Assembly: GCA_038277395.1 (NCBI GenBank)
Contig: CM076193.1
Location: 76,356,307 to 76,420,306 of the forward strand
Length of the DNA: 64,000 nucleotides
Source: Dryocosmus kuriphilus
Taxonomy: Eukaryota > Arthropoda > Insecta > Hymenoptera > Cynipidae
Reading direction: 5' to 3'
In this document: positions 46,401 through 57,329 of the stretch, piece by piece
Position numbering within the stretch: the first letter of the stretch is position 1
Layout of the letters: each line of letters starts with the position of its first letter
The notes under the pieces: generated by a model
Told to the model about the DNA's origin: nothing
What the model saw: the letters and a program-made list of their open reading frames with translations, nothing else
Database searches by the model: none
Program-made: the position numbers and the translations under genes

Positions 46401-46725
46401 TTTCAGAGTGTGGACAAATGGACGGACAGGTTTAGAAGATTATAAATAATAAAGAAAGAGGTCAAAAAGAATTTGGACGAAGCTAACGAGAAACAGGCTT
46501 CAAGGTATAATTTAAGGAGAAGGGAAATCGAATTTAAAAGAGAGATAAAGTCTTAAAAAAGGTAACAAAATTGTCGAATAAGGCAGGCAAGAAAGCAGGG
46601 AAACTTTTCGACCAGTACGAAGGTCCCTTTATCATTAAGCGGAAAATTTCCCCCACAATTTATGAATTGAAAAACCTCAAAGGAGAAAATATTGGGGAAT
46701 TCAACATCCACGATTTAAAATTATA
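43443..46725 (+). pseudogene. Ty3/gypsy pol polyprotein pseudogene
   Basis: The order is reverse transcriptase, RNase H, integrase. A lysine and asparagine-rich leader is followed by VIMIKKPNGEYRFCLDFRKV (44340), KFISKIDLKMSYLQIRL, FNRMPFVLTNAPATFQRLM and FCYLDDIIIVAE (catalytic YLDD). LETDASNTGLGAVLTQTLKG and DAETRYSDSEK mark RNase H (45110-45245). CTVCQRTKPSN ends the integrase zinc region. FAADVMGSLPTSKKGKNQY, then HADNGNEFVNKTM and YYPQANPTERFNR give the DDE core (45935-46250), and YEGPFIIKRKISPTIYELKN lies near the end. Many stops (44718, 44994, 45248 and others) and frameshifts show it is dead. The 5' LTR was not found; the upstream end is at or beyond the P element. No env was recognised. 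Confidence 0.92.
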
Positions 46726-47308
46726 AAATTAAGATAGTGGTAATAAGTTATAGGTAATAGAAGTTGAATTTAATTAAGCAGGGTCACAGACATTAAGGTA
46801 AGGCACACCATAGTTACAGTTTAAAGACTTTGGAATTGAAATTGGCAACAGGGAAAGGATACATGTTTCATGCAATTTCGACAAACTCCAAACTCTAAAC
46901 AAAAGGACAATTCCAGGACAGAGAACAATTTTTATTTTACTGCAAAATAAAGAACTCCATACAAAAACTCCAGACTCAAAACAACAAGGCAAGGAACAAC
47001 AAAAAGGCAGGACCCCGGGACAGGTTCGGGACCGGGACAGTTTTTTTTTTTTTTTTTTCAAGCGCGAAGGAGAAGCAGGGGATGCCAAGCTCTCTCTGGC
47101 TGGCTTCGGAGGAGGAAAGCGATAGGGGAGGAGAGAAGCATCAGAACAAGGAAAGGACAAAAGAGACAACGGTGTTGGAGGGCGCCTTCGCACTGAGGAA
47201 ACAATTAATTTGAATATTCTTTTGTTTTTTATGTGTAATATTATGTAATACATTTTACTTTTGAGCTTTTCCGGGTATATACCCGAACCCCTTTAGAGGG
47301 GGTAGGGG
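46726..47308 (+). other. gypsy 3' non-coding region with polypurine tract
   Basis: Between the end of pol and the LTR no envelope-like frame was recognised; the minus ORF at 46774-47253 is spurious. A poly(T) run sits at 47041-47059. AGAGGGGGTAGGGG just before 47309 is a good polypurine tract for plus-strand priming. Confidence 0.6.
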
Positions 47309-47690
47309 TGTAATTCGGACGTTACCGGGTGGGTGACGGGGACCGGAGCCGAGCCCGGCCGGAAACCTACGACGGTTCCCGACCGGTTAGTCGTTTGCCG
47401 GTTCTCGTCACTCTCCCGAGATCATGTTAGGCAGTCTTGTTCCAAGTCCCGAGGGGACAGTCGGTCAGTCTAGTCTTGGTCTCTTTTCGACTCTTTAGCC
47501 AGTTACTTGTTTTGAACGCGAGTTGTGGTTGAGTATCATCGCATTCCCAGATTGTGGGCCCTAGGTTGGTCGACTTGCAGTAAGTGGAAATACATGTCTT
47601 TTATATAACCTTGTCTTTTTCATTGTGTTTAACCTGATCTTGGCGTCCCTCTCCTACTCCCTTCTCCCGTGAGATCCTTCATGCTCTACA
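47309..47690 (+). mobile_element. gypsy 3' LTR
   Basis: It starts TGTAATTCGGACGTTACCGG after a polypurine tract and ends TTCATGCTCTACA. It is related to the solo LTR at 29826-30286 at both ends. The matching 5' LTR was not found in the window. Confidence 0.8.
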
Positions 47691-48505
47691 ATATTCGTCA
47701 CACGATCGCGGTAAACCAAGGTGTCGATAACGCCGTCCTGACATGCAGAAAGGAATCCCTCGGTCTCCGATCTCAATCCAGCAGACTTGAGAAACATGTT
47801 AGACAAGCCCCTCGATAGTTCTTCTCTGCATATTACTTCGTAGAACTAACCGTGAAGTAGCTTGCCGACATGCTTCTTCAGTAGAAGCGAGTGTTCTGCT
47901 TCCTTCACACGGCTTTTGAGCATCGAAGGTGACAGCGATGCTAGGCCACATGTGTTGTGGCCGGAATCAAACCGGAGACCGAGCTCCTCTGCTGCCCTGT
48001 CTGCGGCATTGTACAGAAACGACGCAACTCTAGTGAATTCATTTTGGTGTACAAGTCGCATAAGAGGATCCGTGCTATTTAAGATTGAACAGGCTGTTGC
48101 CAAGACATTTCTCCGATGAAGATATTCCAAACTCAATAATCCTCTTCCTCCTTGATCTCGCGAAATGTACATTTGAGGTACGGAAGATCTAGGATGATGA
48201 CTTCGATGTATGGGAACAGCAAGTGTATTGGTCGCCTGGATCTTATTTTTACCAGACAACTCAGAAGCCCAAATTTTTCTGAGAATTAGACGATATCTTT
48301 TTTGGAGAGTCACTTTTACCACACGCACATCTTGGGTTTCCGCTTGCAGAATACCAAGATTTGCGTATGTCTCCCCATTACCAAGACACTGAATGGTATT
48401 TCCGCCTATAGGCTGAATATCTTGACCGTCACACGAGGATCCTTCTACTAGCCTTCCTTTCCAGACCCTTATTATTATTATTATTATGGGCCCACCTCCT
48501 CCCAC
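47691..48505 (-). pseudogene. R4/Dong-like non-LTR retrotransposon fragment
   Basis: The minus strand gives LGNGETYANLGI, ILRKIWASELSGKNKIQATN, HHPRSSVPQMYISRDQGGRG and LLSLEYLHRRNVLATACSIL. It continues, after a frame change, with a segment like GFLSACQDGVIDTLVYRD near 47720. These lie C-terminal to the reverse transcriptase in R2/R4/Dong-type elements, before the restriction-like endonuclease. The fragment is cut at 47690 by the gypsy LTR and begins near a (TAA)n run at 48470-48487; Dong elements are known to insert in TAA repeats. The RT core is absent, so it is 5'-truncated. The clade call rests on motif style. Confidence 0.6.
48470..48487. repeat. (TTA)n microsatellite at the element's 5' edge
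   Basis: Six TTA repeats; on the retrotransposon strand this is (TAA)n and is read as a run of isoleucines in the open frame. Confidence 0.85.
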
Positions 48506-48765
48506 AGGTACTCATGACCCGGTACTCCGCTACCAAACACGTTCGCGAATGCGGCAAGTGCTTAGTAGATTCGTTTGTGTCAGATGCGGTTTCAAAAATT
48601 ATTCTGCTTCCGTATTCGTCAAATAATTAAAATAATCCTGCTCTGGACCATGAAGCATCGCAGCTTTTGCTCAGGCGTAAAGTGATGCCTGAAGTATGAG
48701 GTGTTTTTCTGAATTGTGGAAATTCACAAATGTCTCAAACAGACGCCCGAAGAACCATTGCTCGT

Positions 48766-48789
48766 TTTTTTTTTTTTTTTTTTTTTTTT
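48766..48789. repeat. poly(T), poly(A) tail of the minus-strand element
   Basis: About 24 T residues immediately left of the degraded non-LTR element. Confidence 0.8.
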
Positions 48790-50640
48790 AACGAACAATG
48801 CTCCCTTACAGGCAACATTATCAGAGACATTTGTCCTCAATTCTTTTTTAGTATTATAAATTTCAAGCGATGTTGCTTATCCCAGGTGCCAAGGGGGCAA
48901 AAGCACTCCCCAAAGAGAGAGGTAGCGAGAGAAAGAAAGTCAGAGACATACCTGGGAATGGAAACCAGAGCATTCGTCAAGATTTTTTAAACCAGCATCT
49001 TTTAGATTGTCCCTTACGCTTTTCTCCGATCTGTTTCTTGGTCTGCCTAGAGGTCTCTTACTAATCGGTTTCCCTCTTAAAACTTGCGCCACTGTATATT
49101 CTTGCTACATGTCCCGCCCATCTTAATTTAGGCCTTTCATTACTCCATTAATATTTACTGACTTGTAGACAGCATGCAGCTCATCATTATGCAGTTTTCT
49201 CTATTCATCAGTCTCTTCGTCCCTTTTTGGACCACATATTTTTCTAAGTACTTTATTTTCGAATACTCTAAACCTGTTCTCCTCTCCTTTCGCCAGCGCC
49301 CACGTTTCGCACCCGTACATGACGACCGGCATTATTATCGTTTTGTGAATTCTTACTTTGACGTTTCTAGATAGCGATCGCGATTTTAGTAACATATTTG
49401 TTGCATAGTTGCACCCATTGCCAGCGTGCAGCCGCCTGTTGATTTCTGTTTTAATGTTACTGTCGCTAGTTACAATAGTCCCGAAGTATTTAAACTCATG
49501 AACTCTTTCGAATTACATATTTTCGGCCATTAGATCCGGGTAGCACCATTCGGATTCGTTTGTACTGGTCTGACCATGTATTCTATAAGTTGAAAAGGAT
49601 GCACGAAAGCGCATCGCCTTGTTTCAGACCATCGCGGATCAAAAACTCTTCAGATAAACTTCCGTTTACGCGTATTCTACCCCTACTGCCACTTAAGCAA
49701 ACTTCGATAAGCCTAACCAATTTCCTTGGTACACGCAAGAACTCCAGAATCCAGTACATTCGTGTGCGTATAATAGAGTCGTAAGCTTTTTTGAAGTCGA
49801 TAAATAGCTGTTGTATTGCTTCATTAAATTCCCATTTCTTTTCTAACAGTTGTCTAATTGTAAACATTTGATCGTTTGTAGACCGGTTTCGGCGAAATCC
49901 ACACTGGTAATCCCCAATGATTTCCTCAGCAAAAGGGGTTAGTCTACTTAAGATTACATTGGACAGGATCTTACAGCACGAAGGCACAAGTGAAATTCCC
50001 CGATAATAATTGTTACAGTTCGTTTTATCGCCTTTTTTAAAAATGGGTATAATAATAGAGGTATTCTATTCCTCCTGTATGCGTTTTTGTTTTCCAGATT
50101 GCGCGTATTAATTTACAAGTTTGCCTTGCGAGGCAAGGGCCTCCATTTTTTATCAGTTCTGACGGTAGGTCGTCGAAGCCCGCGGCTTTGTTATTTTTCA
50201 ACTTCTTTGTGACCATTTCTATTTCTTTATCAGTATAGGCTCATCAATTAGTAGATCAGCAGTGATGATTTCACCGAGATTATCTTCAACAGAGGCTTCG
50301 CGTACGTTCAACAGCTTATCGAAATAGTTTTTCCATAAAAGTCTCTCTGTCGCATCGGCTACTAGATTGCCATTTTCGTCGCTCATTACTTCCGTTCTAC
50401 TTTGAAAGCCTTTCCTTATAAAATTGATTTCCCTGTACATCTCACGCGGGTTATTTTGTGTATTATGCGTTTCTATTGCTAGTATTTTATTCTTTTCCCA
50501 CTTCCATTTCTTGGATCTGTAAAGACAATTTGTACTTTTACTAATCTCGAGATACTTCTTATGTGTTTGATGGCACTTATTTTGTGAACTAATTAGTTTG
50601 GCCTTTCTTCGCTTTTCAAACCACAGTTTTTACCCCTTAC
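48766..50640 (-). pseudogene. non-LTR retrotransposon (RTE/jockey-superfamily), degraded
   Basis: Upstream on the minus strand is REINFIRKGFQSRTEVM, then MVTKKLKNNKAAGFDDLPSE of the RT start (about 50200). MPSCCKILSNVILSRLTPFA, GDYQCGFRRNRSTNDQMFTI and LFIDFKKAYDSIIRTRMYWI follow, with a catalytic aspartate, then RDGLKQGDALSCILFNL (49987-49583). The block with the YADD box is deleted. After it comes HEFKYFGTIVTSDSNI and, at 49395-49201, RNVKVRIHKTIIMPVVMYGC followed by RVFENKVLRKICGPKRDEET and, near 49060, KRPLGRPRNR. The poly(T) at 48766-48789 is its poly(A) tail. The endonuclease is not seen. Dead copy; the clade assignment is tentative. Confidence 0.8.
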
Positions 50641-51110
50641 ATTTACTCATTTTTACGTTGATATTTATACACACTGGCGGCGTCATTACACTTTTCTGAA
50701 AATTATCTCATATATTTGGTGAAAAAAATTACGTTTTCTTCTTCGAGAATCATTAAACCACATTCAGCAATGTGGGATTCAAAAAATAAGCTCTTGGTTA
50801 GTGGATTAGTATAGTTCTTATAGGGATGTTATTGAATATTCAACGTTGCGTAATACTACTCGTTTCATCTACGAAGACCCCATTCAATTTCGTCAGTTCT
50901 ACTCTCATCTCAACCCGGATCTCAACAACTAAGTGAAAAAAAAATCGCATGAAAACGTTACAGAGATGAAAAGAAAGTACAATAAATAAGCTTTCTTGTA
51001 ACATATATTCCCTTTTCTTGCGATTTTTTTTTAGAACTTAGTAGTTGTGATGAGCGAAATAACGAAATTAAGTGGGGCCTACTAAGATGAAACGCATAGT
51101 AGAATAAGGA
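50641..51110. other. non-coding stretch, nothing recognised
   Basis: No gene. The words CGATTTTTTTTTAGAACTTAG (about 51020) and, inverted, AACTAAGTGAAAAAAAAATCG (about 50929) form an imperfect inverted pair. Confidence 0.4.
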
Positions 51111-51119
51111 GCACTGAAG

Positions 51120-51830
51120 AGAGGACCATCGAGGCTCTAAGGAGGATCTAATTGTAGGTCCGCTTTTGTTCTTCGAAACCTACAGAAATGGACATTTCTG
51201 CATGTTTCAAGAATTTAAAAAGGATCTAAGTTGCACTAAAATAAATTCTCATTAGATTCTCTGAAATTCTTTAAGATTAGAGAACTTAAAGGATTAAAGG
51301 AGGACCTAAATTTCGCCTCGGGCATCCTATCATTTTATGCAGGCTAAACCATTTTTGAGGCACAGAGTATTTTTTTTCCTTAACAATGCAAGATATTACA
51401 AAAGACCAAGAGTTATTTTTTTGTAGAAATGTTCTCGGTGCATAAACTTGTATATTAATATTTCTTTGTATCTTTCACTGTTTTCCAGAAAAATGGGGAA
51501 ACTCGTTTTTATGAAAAAAAATTCTCCTGCCCACGAAAATGGTTTGGCTTACATAAAACTCACAGAATGTCTTCCTTATACACATACAAATAAAAAAAAA
51601 AAATTACAATAAATAAAAGTTGGGGTTTTCATGAAAATATAAGGCTTTTATGTTTTCAAAAAAATCTATGACATTTTGTTAATTTTGAATCTTTTTAAAA
51701 AAAATGTTCCGGCGGATTTTAAAAGCAAACGATAGACTTCATTAGAATATGAAATAAATTCTAAAATATCTCAATTCGGTAAAAAATGTTACATTTTTAA
51801 AGAAAAAATTTGCGTTTTTTTTTTAAACAC
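51120..51830 (-). repeat. dispersed repeat family B, copy 2 (inverted)
   Basis: Inverted relative to 36790-37960. Inverted matches include AGCCAAACCATTTTCG, AAAGATACAAAGAAATATTA, GCCTCAAAAATGGTTTAGCC and the GGTCCTCCTTTAAT phrase. Non-coding. Confidence 0.6.
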
Positions 51831-52783
51831 ACTTCAAACTTCAAATGCTCATAATTTCGTAGAAAAAATTTATTTCGCAAATCGGAAAAATACGTGTCGC
51901 CTAATTTCCTCTGCAAAGGAACATATTTTTTCACCGAGAGATTCTACCACTTGAAGTGTATGTTATAACTGTCTGATTTGAAATAGATTCTGTCAGTAGT
52001 ATTTCTTAACCACTTTAATTTCCTTGCACATGAAATTAATCTACTTTATTAGAGGAATTGTGCTATGGAAATATTTTTGCAGATTTACTTCAATGAAGAA
52101 AAATTTTGAAAACAAAAATATTTTCGATGAATAAGCTAAAATGGAAGAGTTGCAAGCAGGAATATATTGTTTATCTAACGCACATTGAGATCTTTGTAGC
52201 ATGAAAATCAGATTTTTTGACAGATGAAAAGTGATTTAATAATAAATGTGATTTTAATTATTTAGTTAATTAAAAGTCCTAAATATATTAAATTTAAAAG
52301 ACTTTCGAAGCCTTCTGCACGGAACAAAACGGTTTTTGCGAAAACGGTTGGTAAAAGCTATTGAATGTATAAAGTAAATTAGAGATGTCGTTCTTTCTTG
52401 GTTTTTAACGTCTGGGAACAATAATTATATATATATATACAGAATATTATGACTTTACACTATGAGCACTCAAAACAATCACCCAAAAAAAAATTGTTTA
52501 AAGCAACAAAATTTTGGTTAATTAAATCCTACAATATGGTTATTATATGGACAATAAAATGTTTGGTTAACTCAAGAAAACTTGTTGGTTAGTATGCTTT
52601 GGTGGTTGATTATACCATATCTTTTGTTCGATCCAACTAAAAGTTTCAACTCATCCAAGCAAATGTTTTGGTAGATCCAAGGGAATATTTTAGTTATTTC
52701 AAATAAGTTTTTTTGTTGGCCGAAGAAAATATTGTGGTTCATTTAACCAAAACTTTTAGTTCATCTAACCTTGAATAATTCCG

Positions 52784-52917
52784 CACAATTTACATTGCAA
52801 AATGGCTTATCGTGAAATTGTCTCATCTAGTGTTAATTATTTAGTAGTTTATTTAACTACTAAACATCACAAGATGAGACAATTCCACGGCAAGACATTT
52901 TCAACGTAAATTGTGCG
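52784..52917. repeat. long hairpin
   Basis: The arm beginning GCACAATTTACATTGCAAAA is inverted at the end ATTTTCAACGTAAATTGTGC, with GAAATTGTCTCATCTAGTG and CACAAGATGAGACAATTCC in between. Arms are about 55 bp with several mismatches around an AT-rich loop. Confidence 0.8.
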
Positions 52918-53044
52918 AGATCTTTTGTTTATTTCATTGAAAAAATCGTTTTGTTGACACTTATCAGAAAACTTAATCATGTAATATCAGATAATCACGC
53001 TGATTCAAATCATCTTGAGTATTTGTCATTTAATGACGCAATCC

Positions 53045-53190
53045 TATATGTTCTGAGTAAGATTATTCATAAAATAATGACTTAAATATGGGTTTTCTGT
53101 GCCAGATGAGACATGACTAATAAATAAACGACGAGCGTCTCTCTCGTACAGAAAACCCTTCTGGATTTATTATTTTATGAATAATCTTGA
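53045..53190. repeat. long hairpin
   Basis: AAGATTATTCATAAAATAAT ... GGGTTTTCTGT and its inverse ACAGAAAACCC ... ATTATTTTATGAATAATCTT form arms of about 45 bp. Confidence 0.8.
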
Positions 53191-53800
53191 AAATATGTGG
53201 AGAGGAATGTAAATTTCTAGAGCCCACATTCGATTTTGTTTTCGGATCGCTCAATTTGATATGGATCACCGAGATGCAAACGGATTACTTTTTTTAGGTT
53301 TTTTCGCGACGCTAAGAACTCTCGCACGTGCACTCTCATCTTGAATTGAAGGGCACGTTCGTAATAACTACGCATGCGTCCGTCATTTTAACATGCTTTG
53401 AACAAAATATTTTGGTTGAATCAATAAAATCTTTTGCTTTATTCTAGTAAAATGCTCTTTAAAAGTATTTGCTAGATTCAACCGAAAAATTTGGTTCCTT
53501 CAAAGAAATATTTTCTATAATTTGTCAAATGAGTCAACCAAAAACTTGTATTGATTGAAGAAAACCATTTTGGTTAACTATGAAGAAAAATTTTGTCCAT
53601 TTAACCAAAACATTTCCTGAAATCAACGAGAAGCGGTCAACAAAACAATTTGTTGAATGAAGAGAATTTTTTCTGAGTGATATTATGGCGTATTTTTTCT
53701 GAATTTTAAATTTTAACATTATCCGACTTCCAACATCTTTTCCTGTCAACTTTCTTTGGCCTTGTATATCTGCAACGTAAAGGTATTATATCCTTTTTTT

Positions 53801-53840
53801 CTGATGAGGGAGTCGGTCCGTTTCCGAAACGTCAATGTAC
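53801..53840 (+). ncRNA. hammerhead-like core (possible Penelope remnant)
   Basis: CTGATGA at 53801-53807 is the exact 5' core of a hammerhead ribozyme and GAAACGTC at 53826-53833 the 3' core. GGGA and TTCC between them can form a four-pair helix II. The downstream AT-rich tail (GATTTTTAATAAATGG) resembles the Penelope ends at 16-22 kb. Helix III and the cleavage site could not be closed with confidence. Confidence 0.45.
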
Positions 53841-54547
53841 GATTTTTAATAAATGGTCTGGATGAAGTCGACTAATAAGGTTTTGATCCTTATACGAATA
53901 AAACTATTGAATGGTAATCCAGTGGGCATAAAGATCGGAAGATATTTTTAGAATGTCCAAAAAACGTTATACGAGGTGTATTCAACAAGTAAGGTGACTT
54001 TGAATTTTTACGAAAAAATATTTTATATTTTATAATTTTATTTTATAATTTAGACAAAAAAAAAAGAGCTTTAATTCTGTACTCTAATGTTATAGCAGAC
54101 TCCTGAGTGTCTATTCCATATGTAACTAGGTAGTAACTAAGTAGAAATGTCAAACAATACCCACAGCTTTCTCTATTTTTAATAAAAAACCCTTTAAGTC
54201 TTTTTTCAAACATAAAATTTAATATTAAAAATGCATAAGGTATCAATGAAATGGAATCTGTCATACTTGATCCTAAGATGTTTCTATTTCAATAAAAAAT
54301 ATCAACCATCGTTGTGCCCCGGATGTAACCGCTTTACCCCGCAATGCAGCTTATTGTATATAATTAAATAGTAAAATAATTACTTTTTCAAAATACTTAA
54401 TAAATACAGAAAAACATTAATAAATAATGTGGAACCCGTAATATAAAAAGTAAGCACATCAATATCACATCTCTTTAACTATTATAATGTGATGAATGTT
54501 AAGTCAACCGATTTGTCCCAGTCTGTCCTATACATCTATAGGTATTA

Positions 54548-54642
54548 TAAATTTGAGTCAGTGAGAAGTACGTCACTGAGTGAAAGAAGTAAGGATTTTT
54601 ACTGATTTGACTAACGTACTTATCACTGACTCAAATTTAGAG
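54548..54642. repeat. hairpin
   Basis: AAATTTGAGTCAGTGAGAAG at the left is inverted as AAGT...CACTGACTCAAATTT at the right, with ACGT at the inner ends of both arms; arms of about 27 bp enclose a 35-bp loop. Confidence 0.75.
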
Positions 54643-55584
54643 AACATATTGAGTTTAAGCAAATTCTACAGGATGAGCTATTGAAGATACGTGCGAGCAT
54701 ATAGGAAGTTACTTTCTACTTTAATAAAAATTCGAGTTTTGCAGATAAAAAAGCAATTTAAAAAAAAAGAAGGAAGATTAGAATATAAGCAACATATAAA
54801 ACAAAGTATGCAAAATATTTTGATTATTTAAGCGCAATATTTTGATTATTTAAGCGCAGTCATCAATTAAAACAGACTCTTATCCACGAGTGTGAAACTA
54901 TACTGTGATAGAAATTTCGGTGCTCCTACCAGACAGATAATCAGCAATATTGTAAAAAGTTGTAAAATGGTCTGAAACGCGAAAAAAAAATATGACGCCA
55001 AGAAAAATTTTAATAAATTTAAAGTATTTATTTAAAAAATATTTTATTTACATTCCCGTTAACAGTTAATTTACTTTATAAATAAATAAAGTCAAATGAT
55101 AATTAATAATTAATTAGAAAGAGAGAGTTTAAAACTTTTTGCTGTAACTTTTTTGAGCTGTAACTTATGAGGATAGTATTTTATTCACTTTGAATTCCGT
55201 AGATTAGGGTAACGATTAAGGCTACCGATTGTAAGCGATAGATTAAAGTATACGTGTACGTTTGAAACCCTGCAGCGATAGAAATTTTATCTGTAATATA
55301 ATGTTTAAAAGTGTACCTAATATTTGTATTCATTCTTACCAAGCGCATTAATATTTATAGACTTAATACTTCCAATCAATTAATATTTATTTTTAAATAA
55401 CTTTTTTGTCATATCGTTAGAGTGTGGCAATAGTGGGTGTCAAAATTACCATAAAGTTTGACAGAACTTTAGAATTTTGAAATTATAAATAATATTCGAA
55501 TGATATGCAAACGTATGGTGAGATATAGATAATATATAGATGTGTCCTAAGAACGGTTCAATGACTTTTATAAATTTTTAAAAT

Positions 55585-55765
55585 TAACTCCGGCATTGCC
55601 AGTACAGAATTAGTACTGAAGAGCAGTACCGCGACCATACCGAATGCCAGTGTTGCGGAGCATTACAAGTCAGTACAGGCCCACTGCAGGCCCAATATAA
55701 ATGCATAGTACCGGGACTCCGGCAATCTGTACTGGACCATTACTGGTCCAGTCGTGAATTTACAC
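55585..55765. repeat. CAGTAC word cluster, probable degraded short TIR element
   Basis: GCCAGTACAG, AGTACTG, GCAGTACC, TCAGTACAGG, CCACTGCAGG and TGTACTGGACC recur on both strands within 180 bp. The interior style is like the other word-saturated elements. Ends are not defined. Confidence 0.4.
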
Positions 55766-55869
55766 CTGGGTATGATTATATATACTATCTCACGTCGTTC
55801 AGTGAGACAAGAGGATACTATTTGTAGCAACACAATCACAGTACCATAATAATAGTACGTAGACACTCA

Positions 55870-56480
55870 CCGAATCACTTTATCAAAATATTCTACAATC
55901 AGCTGAAATTGGCTCAGATCTACTACCGCAGACTTTGCCCGTATTTTTTTCAGCTTTTACGCGGACGTAATTCAGCAGAACGTTGTGAGCATATGATATT
56001 CGTAGAATGCTTGGATTAATGTACGCATATATTAATTGCAACACATGAGTATCTATGTCAATTCAATATTCTGTACACGATTTGTAAAGTAATTGCTTTC
56101 GATAAAATATTAAAGTGCAACATCCGTCCTTTTTATCCGGAAAGAAAATGCAGACATCTTACTGGACAACTTGAGGGTCTCTTCAAAGAAATGCACCGAC
56201 GTTTGGCGACCCAACTACCGAGTATGTATGTGGGTTCTGCTTGTGTTCGTAGTCAGGTGAGCTAAATGTTTAAAAGGTTCTCTCTTTTTTAAAATGCGTT
56301 GATTCCAGCAGTTTAGATAGCTTCTATCTGAGGGATGGCGTTATAAGCGGCATTCGACCATGATAAAAAAATAACAATTTCAAAAATCTTTTCAGATAAT
56401 GATAAATCACCCTCCATATATTATTAATCGTAGTAGCGAATTTTTCGGCCAATTGGGGGTAAATTATAAAGTGTCAATTA
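55870..56480. other. non-coding stretch, nothing recognised
   Basis: No gene, clear repeat or RNA signature. Confidence 0.4.
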
Positions 56481-56485
56481 GTTGT

Positions 56486-56530
56486 GTTGCGACGTTTCGC
56501 CAGATTGGTTTTCTGGTCTCATCAGGCTAA
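56486..56530 (-). ncRNA. hammerhead-like core (minus strand)
   Basis: The minus strand reads CTGATGAGACCAG, loop AAAACCAAT, then CTGGCGAAACGTCGC. CTGATGA (56519-56525) and GAAAC (56494-56498) are canonical cores, and CCAG/CTGG plus the closing G-C pair give helix II. Helix III and the cleavage site were not resolved. Probably the end of a decayed Penelope-like element. Confidence 0.5.
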
Positions 56531-57079
56531 AATTTTTTATTAAACACGAAAATTAACATTAGAAACTTTTTCTTTCGGATCACAGAAGTACTAAAAATTA
56601 CAATCAGATTTAAAAATTAATATTTACCAATATGGTCCAGATTTTCTTTAAAATACATTGAAAAAAATCTGCCCGCTTCGCGGGCACATTCTCATCACGC
56701 GCTTCGCGCGAAGTATGAGCGCGCCTGGGGCGCGCGTCTGTTGGCACTCGCGCTTCGCGTTCGACATTTGACTCGCGCTTCGCGCTCGATAGATTATTCA
56801 CCTCGCGCTACGCGCTCGGTGTTTATGGATCGTATGAACCTTTAAATTAAAAATTCCAAAAGAAATTATTTTACTTAAGGCTCTATCGCCCTTAAGGAAT
56901 ACATTTTCATCATGACACTCGCGCTTCACGCTCGGCAATTAATGTTTTTAAAATCCATTGTAGATGAATTTCGATTCTTAAGAGTTAAACGATAGTCTTA
57001 AATAAATTTTGTAGCTTTTGCAATCTCGACGTTTCATGACGCCCTGAATCCGAAAAAAAAAGGTTTTACGTTGGTGTCT

Positions 57080-57132
57080 GTCGTTGTTGTTGTCGTTTTT
57101 GTTGTCGTCGTTGTCGTTGTCGTTGTTGTTGT
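57080..57132. repeat. GTC/GTT microsatellite inside the repeat
   Basis: TCTGTCGTTGTTGTTGTCG and similar triplets for about 53 bp; the same block is inverted at 60765-60832 and 61905-61951, always next to TTCGAAAGTTATCGT or its complement. Confidence 0.9.
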
Positions 57133-57329
57133 CGTAGTCTGTGGAAACGATAACTTTCGAAGGACTAATCGCATTGGATTGCGCTTTGGCACACTTCTTT
57201 AAAGTGTAAAAATTAAGGACGAGTTCGTTAACCAGCCAGTTTTGACCAACAGTTATAGTTTTATCCATCAAAAACGGTTTACACAAAATCAAAAAATCCG
57301 TTTCCCGGCTAAACTATACGAGATACACA

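Larger units (their letters stand above)
52480..53685. mobile_element. TIR element saturated with TTTGGTT words and hairpins
   Basis: The left end has ATCACCCAAAAAAAAATTGT and the right end, inverted, ATCACTCAGAAAAAATTCT. Inside, TTTTGGTTAA, TTTGGTTGA and their complements occur more than ten times, separated by 20-60 bp. Two long hairpins (52784-52917, 53045-53190) lie in the middle. No transposase is present. Confidence 0.55.

Noticed and set aside
46774..47253. 159-residue minus-strand ORF with a KKKKKK run
   Set aside because: It is antisense to gypsy 3' DNA and a poly(T) tract, with no recognisable motif.
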